Below the pieces are notes generated by a model. That model ran no database searches and was not told where the DNA came from. It worked only from the letters and a program-made list of their open reading frames with translations. A stretch of 64,000 nt of DNA, from positions 95,087-159,086 of the forward strand of contig NZ_JBHSTQ010000007.1 of the NCBI RefSeq assembly GCF_042660205.1, in the 5' to 3' direction. Made by a program: the position numbers and the translations under genes. Positions within the stretch are counted from its first letter, which is position 1. Each line of letters opens with the position of its first letter. The stretch comes from Sporolactobacillus kofuensis (lineage in GTDB: Bacteria; Bacillota; Bacilli; Bacillales; Sporolactobacillaceae). Shown piece after piece: positions 59,580-64,000 of this stretch.

Positions 59580-61715
59580 TCATAGGTTAATTTCGGAACG
59601 ATGGCGTGCAAAATCATGAAACTTAGGTGCTGGTCTCAGAAGAAGAATGAGTACGAACGCCAGAATAATAACTGATAGTATGGCGCCGATGCCAAAACGA
59701 TTTCCAAGGAAGAACACACTGCCTAATTGGTAGACGATAAACGAAACACTATACCCTAAGATCGTCTGATAACCGAGAGCGATCATTGTCCACTTAGGGC
59801 CACCCATTTCTCTACTCGTTGCTCCTATTGCAGCAATACACGGTGGATTAAACAAGTTAAAGAGCATAAAAGATAACGCACCCACACTTGAGAACATTGA
59901 ACGAATACCGTCAATTAATGCATGAGCATTTCCTTGCATGGATACGCCATTAAGAACAGCAAGCGTGCCAATCGCGTTTTCCTTAGCGGCTAGAGCACTG
60001 ATTGTCGCAACTGCCCCCTTCCATGTGCCAAATCCAAGGGGTACCAAGAACCAACTGATCACTTTTCCAATTGTTGCGAGCATGCTTTGATTAATATCCT
60101 CTGTTAATCGAAGGTCCCATCCAAATGAGGAGAGAAACCATATCAAGCCACAGGCAATAAAGATAACCGTTCCGGCTTTAATAATAAAGTGTTTACCGCG
60201 TTCCCACATGTGGATCAAAACACCTTTTAGAGAAGGCATGTGATAGGCGGGTAATTCCATAACAAATGGTGCAGGTTCTCCGGCAAAAAATCTTGTCTTT
60301 TTTAAAATAATGCCCGAAATCGCAATCATTGTAATTCCAAGAAAGTACATAGCTGGTGCAATCCAGGTAGAACCAGGAAAAAAGGTCGTCACAATCATTG
60401 TAATGATCGTCAGTTTTGCACCACATGGAATAAATGTCGTGAGCATAATTGTCAGTTTACGGTCTTTCTCATTTTCAATCGTTCTGGTTGCCATGATTCC
60501 AGGAACACCGCAGCCTGAACTGATCAATAATGGAATAAATGACTTTCCGGAGAGTCCAAAACGACGAAAAATTCGGTCCATGATAAAAGCAACCCGCGCC
60601 ATGTATCCGGAGTCTTCCAGAATCGACAAAAAGAAAAACAAGATCAACATCTGAGGTACGAAGCCAAGCACGGTGCCAACACCGCCAATGATCCCATCGA
60701 CGATTAAACCAGTCAACCAATCAGCAGTTCCGATCATATTAAAAAAACGGGTTGCCCCTTGAGTAATCCATCCACCGAACAATGTATCATTGGTCCAGTT
60801 GGTGACCATCGTTCCAACAGTAGTTACGGAGACATAATAGACAAGCCATATGATTCCCGCAAAAATGGGTAGCGAGAGAAAACGATTGGTAACAATTTTG
60901 TCAATTCTGTCTGAAGTCGATGTCGTCCTAGCTTTCTTATGTACTGTCTCTTCAACAACCTGAGCAATAAAATCATAGCGTTCATTGATAATGATCGATT
61001 CGCTATCATCCTCATACTCATCTTCTACCGGAGAAATAATTTTTTCCAATTGTTCTAGTTTTTGAGGAGAAAGTTTTGCCTCTGCAAGTATTTTTTTATC
61101 TCGTTCAAAACATTTTACAGCGAACCACCGAACATGTACTGGTTCAACATAATCCTTTACTAATTCGGATATTTTTGCGATCGGTAGTTCTATCTCGTTG
61201 GAAAATTTATGCTTAGGTATCTGTTTCTTGTTAGCGTTTACGCGTTCAATAGCCCTTTCAGCAGCTTTGATCGCACCTTTTCCCTTCACGGCAACGGTTT
61301 CAACAACAGCGCAACCAAATACTGTCTCTAATTTTCTTAAATCGATTTTATCGCCATTCTTAACCAAAATATCCATCATATTCAGAGCAAGAACAACGGG
61401 AATGCCTAGTTCAACAATTTGCGTTGTCAAGTATAAATTGCGTTCGATATTTGAAGCATCGACGAGATTAATAATGGCATCTGGATGCTCATTAAGAAGA
61501 TAATTTCGACTGACGACTTCCTCCAATGAATATGGAGAAAGCGAATAGATTCCAGGAAGATCGGTAATCACTACATCTTTATGACATTTGAGTCTTCCCT
61601 CTTTTTTCTCAACAGTGACACCCGGCCAATTCCCGACATATTGACTGTTCCCTGTTAACGCATTAAACATGGTCGTCTTCCCACAGTTTGGATTACCTAC
61701 GAGTGCGATCTTCAA
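59580..61715 (-). CDS. feoB: Ferrous iron transport protein B
   Basis: FeoB is the GTP-regulated ferrous iron permease. The 711 residues have an N-terminal G domain (G1 GNPNCGKTT, G2/G3 DLPGIYSLSPYS, G4 NMMD), a helical GDI domain (about 170-270), then the membrane part. That part has two Gate motifs (ISSGCGVPGIMATRTI and FIPCGAKLTI) and about ten helices in all. The operon has two feoA-type genes upstream and two Cys-rich genes downstream. A Fur box controls the promoter. Confidence 0.97.
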   Translation of the reverse strand: MKIALVGNPNCGKTTMFNALTGNSQYVGNWPGVTVEKKEGRLKCHKDVVITDLPGIYSLSPYSLEEVVSRNYLLNEHPDAIINLVDASNIERNLYLTTQIVELGIPVVLALNMMDILVKNGDKIDLRKLETVFGCAVVETVAVKGKGAIKAAERAIERVNANKKQIPKHKFSNEIELPIAKISELVKDYVEPVHVRWFAVKCFERDKKILAEAKLSPQKLEQLEKIISPVEDEYEDDSESIIINERYDFIAQVVEETVHKKARTTSTSDRIDKIVTNRFLSLPIFAGIIWLVYYVSVTTVGTMVTNWTNDTLFGGWITQGATRFFNMIGTADWLTGLIVDGIIGGVGTVLGFVPQMLILFFFLSILEDSGYMARVAFIMDRIFRRFGLSGKSFIPLLISSGCGVPGIMATRTIENEKDRKLTIMLTTFIPCGAKLTIITMIVTTFFPGSTWIAPAMYFLGITMIAISGIILKKTRFFAGEPAPFVMELPAYHMPSLKGVLIHMWERGKHFIIKAGTVIFIACGLIWFLSSFGWDLRLTEDINQSMLATIGKVISWFLVPLGFGTWKGAVATISALAAKENAIGTLAVLNGVSMQGNAHALIDGIRSMFSSVGALSFMLFNLFNPPCIAAIGATSREMGGPKWTMIALGYQTILGYSVSFIVYQLGSVFFLGNRFGIGAILSVIILAFVLILLLRPAPKFHDFARHRSEINL

Positions 61716-61764
61716 GACTTATGCCTCCCATCTTCTCTATCTAAACTGTAAAAACTTTTCACGT

Positions 61765-61986
61765 TCAAACGATTTCAATTTGATCCGCTTCTTCTTTACG
61801 AATAGAGAGTTCATAACCACGCACCGTAATTTCAATAGGGTCACCAAGTGGAGCGATTTTGCGTACATAGATTTTCGTTCCTTTAGTAATACCCATATCC
61901 ATAATTCTCCTCCGAAGTGCACCCGCTCCTTTTAATCGTCCAACAGCAACCGTTTCTCCCGGCTTCACTTCTCTAAGTGTTCTCAT
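61765..61986 (-). CDS. feoA: FeoA-domain protein
   Basis: This 73-residue SH3-like FeoA protein supports FeoB. GRLKGAGALRRRIMDMGITK and GDPIEITVRGYELSIRKEEA are the core motifs. It lies 50 bases upstream of feoB and downstream of a second, longer FeoA-domain gene. Confidence 0.92.
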   Translation of the reverse strand: MRTLREVKPGETVAVGRLKGAGALRRRIMDMGITKGTKIYVRKIAPLGDPIEITVRGYELSIRKEEADQIEIV

Positions 61987-62054
61987 GTTGTTCCCCCATA
62001 AATACTTAACTCTTGCAGATGGTTAACCTGTCAAGTGCTCTTTTAAAAAGACAA

Positions 62055-62351
62055 TTATTCGGTCATCACACGTCTTGCCATGACTTTACTTACCGCCACT
62101 CTGGTTCCTTTTATGTTCACAATGACATTTCCATCCATTTCTGAAATCACTGTAAGTAAAGTATTTTCGACAAATCCAAGGGTGCTAAGAAGACGTCTCG
62201 TTTCACCTTTACCGGAAATCCATTTTACGCACACCGAGTCACCTGCATGAACCAAACTCAATGGGAGCGCATTTCGATTCTTTTCTTCCTTGGCTTCTTG
62301 ACGACAAACTGTATGTTCATTGCCTAAAACAGACCTATTCACGTCGTCCAT
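62055..62351 (-). CDS. FeoA-domain protein with N-terminal extension
   Basis: This 98-residue protein has a hydrophilic N-terminal extension of about 30 residues with one Cys (HTVCRQEAKEE), then a FeoA domain (LVHAGDSVCVKWISGKGETR, then RLLSTLGFVEN and VNIKGTRVAVSKVMARRV). It is diverged from the feoA downstream. AAAGGAG lies before the ATG. It is the first gene of the feo operon. Confidence 0.85.
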   Translation of the reverse strand: MDDVNRSVLGNEHTVCRQEAKEEKNRNALPLSLVHAGDSVCVKWISGKGETRRLLSTLGFVENTLLTVISEMDGNVIVNIKGTRVAVSKVMARRVMTE

Positions 62352-62385
62352 AGATCTAGTCTCCTTTATTGTTCACGTCATTGCA

Positions 62386-62414
62386 TTAATATTGATAATG
62401 AGAATTGTTTTCAA
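62386..62414 (-). promoter_or_regulatory. SigA promoter of the feo operon
   Basis: TTGAAA, 17 bases, TATTAA on the minus strand, 35 bases before the first gene. A Fur box covers most of it. Confidence 0.7.
62394..62412. promoter_or_regulatory. Fur box of the feo operon
   Basis: GATAATGAGAATTGTTTTC matches 15 of 19 positions of the classic GATAATGATAATCATTATC box. It lies between the -35 and -10, so Fur binding would block transcription when iron is plentiful. Confidence 0.82.
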
Positions 62415-62627
62415 TTAAATTTTAGCCCCTCTTTTTATTGATCACAATATAAATTTATGAACGTCTTATGACATTCTTTCATGAAAAAACGGCAATTCAA
62501 CAATTTGTGACAATTCTTTCTTTTCTTCTATAAAATCATACAAAAAGAAGAAATATTTGCCAAATGTTCAACATATGTATTTACAAAAGGTATTCATAAA
62601 TCTATGATTTCATTAGGAGGCTATGAA

Positions 62628-63680
62628 ATGACTGAAAATAGCAAATCGACCGCATTCGATTTCAAACAAATGATCGAACAGACCATTGACGCTATTGTAT
62701 TGATTAGTCATGGAAAAATTGTATATTCTAACCGAGCAGCCAATCAATTGTTATCCTTCGATGAACGTACCCCTCTCAATGGACTTACAATGGGTTTGTT
62801 TCTAGATCCTTTGGACTTACCGATTTTCTCTGACCATTTAAACGAAATTCGTTCTGGCCAAAAAAACGCCGTTACTTTTCCACTATCCATTCATTCGAGT
62901 ACGAACAAAAAGATTCCTGTTGAGTTTACTTGTCAGCCTTTTAGAGATCAAGAACAGTGCATGGCTCAACTAACAATACGTGATATTAGTGAACGGAAAG
63001 CAGTAGAGGAAAGTATGCGGCAGTCGGAGAAACTTTCAGTTATTGGTGAATTGTCAGCAGGGATTCTTCATGAGATTCGTAATCCGTTAACCTCGATCAA
63101 AGGATTTCTTCAACTTATGGAAGCGAGTTCAGAGGTTCATACAGATTATATGGAAATTATTATGCGAGAGATTGAGCAGATCGAACGGATTACGAATGAA
63201 TTGCTGTACTTTACCAAACCGAATCGAGAACGATTCACCCAGTTTGATCTCGTAGAGATTGCTCAGGAAACCATGACATTGTTTGAAGGGCAAGCCTTGA
63301 AGCAGCAAGTTGCTATTAAACTCACTTCAAGCAATCATCATCATTTTATCGTTGGTGACCGGACACAATTGAAGCAAGTCTTTGTTAATCTTGTTAAAAA
63401 TGCGCTGGAAGCGACAGCAGCAGACGGAAAAATTACCATTGATCTTTCATCATCAGCTCATCATGAACATATTTCAATAAGGGATACTGGCGAAGGAATG
63501 CCAAAACAAGTTTTCGAGAATCTTGGAAAATCATTTTTCACAACAAAACAAACCGGGACCGGTCTTGGACTAATGGTTACCTATTCAATCATCAAAAACC
63601 ACAAGGGGAAAGTCATCGTAACGAGTGAAGAACATCAAGGCACAACCTTCCATGTTATTTTTCCATCAATCAACCGTTAA
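62628..63680 (+). CDS. PAS-domain sensor histidine kinase
   Basis: About 350 residues, with no membrane helix: a PAS domain (about 12-125, ending LTIRDISERKAVEESM), then HisKA with H box ELSAGILHEIRNPLTSIKGF, N box QVFVNLVKNALEAT, G1 DTGEGM and G2 GTGLGLMVTYSII. The layout is that of Bacillus sporulation and phosphorelay kinases (KinA/KinE-like), which act without an adjacent response regulator. None is adjacent here. ATG at 62628 follows AGGAGG by 7 bases. Confidence 0.87.
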   Translation: MTENSKSTAFDFKQMIEQTIDAIVLISHGKIVYSNRAANQLLSFDERTPLNGLTMGLFLDPLDLPIFSDHLNEIRSGQKNAVTFPLSIHSSTNKKIPVEFTCQPFRDQEQCMAQLTIRDISERKAVEESMRQSEKLSVIGELSAGILHEIRNPLTSIKGFLQLMEASSEVHTDYMEIIMREIEQIERITNELLYFTKPNRERFTQFDLVEIAQETMTLFEGQALKQQVAIKLTSSNHHHFIVGDRTQLKQVFVNLVKNALEATAADGKITIDLSSSAHHEHISIRDTGEGMPKQVFENLGKSFFTTKQTGTGLGLMVTYSIIKNHKGKVIVTSEEHQGTTFHVIFPSINR

Positions 63681-63689
63681 AGAAAAAGT

Positions 63690-63712
63690 TTCGCTGACAA
63701 ATACTCAGCGAA
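63690..63712 (+). terminator. Weak hairpin after the kinase gene
   Basis: TTCGCTGA pairs with TCAGCGAA about 10 bases after the stop, but no T-run follows directly. The stretch from 63713 to the IS end shows nothing else. Confidence 0.35.
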
Positions 63713-63879
63713 TAATCCTTTACTCTCGCTTAAAAGAGAAATTAACGCGTAATTAATGGAGAACAAAGCGTGATTCACGAGTTGTGAACGCTACGTTTTG
63801 CTTGCCTTGTACTTCCTATTTCCATTTAGAATTTAACTTGATAATAAAAAAAAATCTCCCATTGGCTCATAGTATGATA

Positions 63880-64000
63880 TGAACCCCAAAAGTTGGACAT
63901 AGTTTTAAGCGACTTGCTCGGTGGTTGAAATCCGATATTCAATCGGACTTTGACCACCGAGTTTTTCTTTGATTCTAGACTCATTATAGTACTTGATCCA
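63880..64000 (-). mobile_element. End of an IS3-family insertion sequence (partial)
   Basis: TGAACCCCAAAAGTTGGACA is a typical IS3-family terminal inverted repeat beginning with TG. It is followed inwards by the end of a transposase gene. The other end lies beyond the window. Confidence 0.8.
63905..64000 (-). CDS. IS3-family transposase OrfB, C-terminal end (partial)
   Basis: Thirty-one codons and a stop are visible: WIKYYNESRIKEKLGGQSPI then EYRISTTEQVA. YYNxxRIKEKLGGxSPxEYR is the standard C-terminus of the IS150/IS3-group DDE integrase. It reads into the element from the right edge and stops just inside the inverted repeat. Confidence 0.87.
   Translation of the reverse strand, partial: WIKYYNESRIKEKLGGQSPIEYRISTTEQVA

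Noticed and set aside
1..64000. tRNA, rRNA, CRISPR array or prophage
   Set aside because: No cloverleaf, rRNA-like, regularly spaced repeat or phage structural gene was recognised on either strand.

Overview
The window looks like chromosome from a Gram-positive, endospore-forming member of the Bacillales with moderate GC. The evidence is the spoIIAA-spoIIAB-sigF operon, dacF, the spoVA genes, spoIIM, a Bacillus-type Fur, YqzK, and promoters resembling those of SigH, SigF, SigG and SigE in the expected places. Some features (a cofactor-dependent GpmA, clostridial-type aromatic genes, a heavily pruned spoVA locus, loss of ribDEABH and deoB from otherwise syntenic positions) suggest a lineage away from B. 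subtilis, such as Sporolactobacillaceae. That placement is inference. No rRNA, tRNA, CRISPR array or prophage was seen. One end of an IS3-family element lies at the right edge.

Region 1-13.7 kb (all minus strand) is a compact version of the B. subtilis nudF-spoIIM-fur-yqzK-xerD-punA-dacF-spoIIA-spoVA-lysA-ribT-scpA block. It covers sporulation sigma control, germination and dipicolinate-channel proteins, iron regulation and chromosome segregation. XerD here lacks both conserved catalytic histidines. Region 13.9-21 kb is mixed housekeeping: an MFS exporter, Tag glycosylase, nicotinamidase, a thioredoxin-like protein, CzcD, a glyoxalase-like protein, DeoD, a Nudix enzyme and an AI-2E-family permease.

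Region 21.3-24.7 kb is an acoABC-type 2-oxoacid dehydrogenase operon without its own E3, with a CcpA cre box at its promoter. Then come an SDR enzyme, AmtB with a GlnR/TnrA-like box, RNase Z, DinB, a YqjE-like peptidase, a 35-residue membrane miniprotein and a two-component system. Region 33-37.8 kb has a DMT permease, a divergent LysR regulator and an aroA-aroC-chorismate mutase operon of clostridial type. Region 37.9-42.7 kb is lpdV-bkdAA-bkdAB-bkdB, which can make branched acyl-CoA primers and could lend its E3 to the aco complex.

Region 42.8-48 kb is accessory: a GNAT gene with an internal deletion, a TetR-controlled metallo-hydrolase and YrdB-like membrane protein, a PhnB-like protein, an MscS channel, a DUF4064 protein and an HPr-like protein lacking the phosphorylatable histidine. 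At 48.2-52.1 kb lies a heterodimeric BmrCD-like multidrug ABC exporter. It is preceded by a complete apparent attenuation leader: promoter, 31-codon leader ORF, mutually exclusive antiterminator and terminator. This is the most interesting regulatory system in the window. The rest holds a CtsR-controlled hsp20, topB, an SGNH hydrolase, a two-gene ThrE-type exporter, gpmA, a Fur-controlled feo ferrous iron operon ending in two small cysteine-rich membrane proteins (one with an HMA domain), and a PAS histidine kinase. Degenerate copies of one GC-rich dispersed repeat lie in at least four intergenic gaps.
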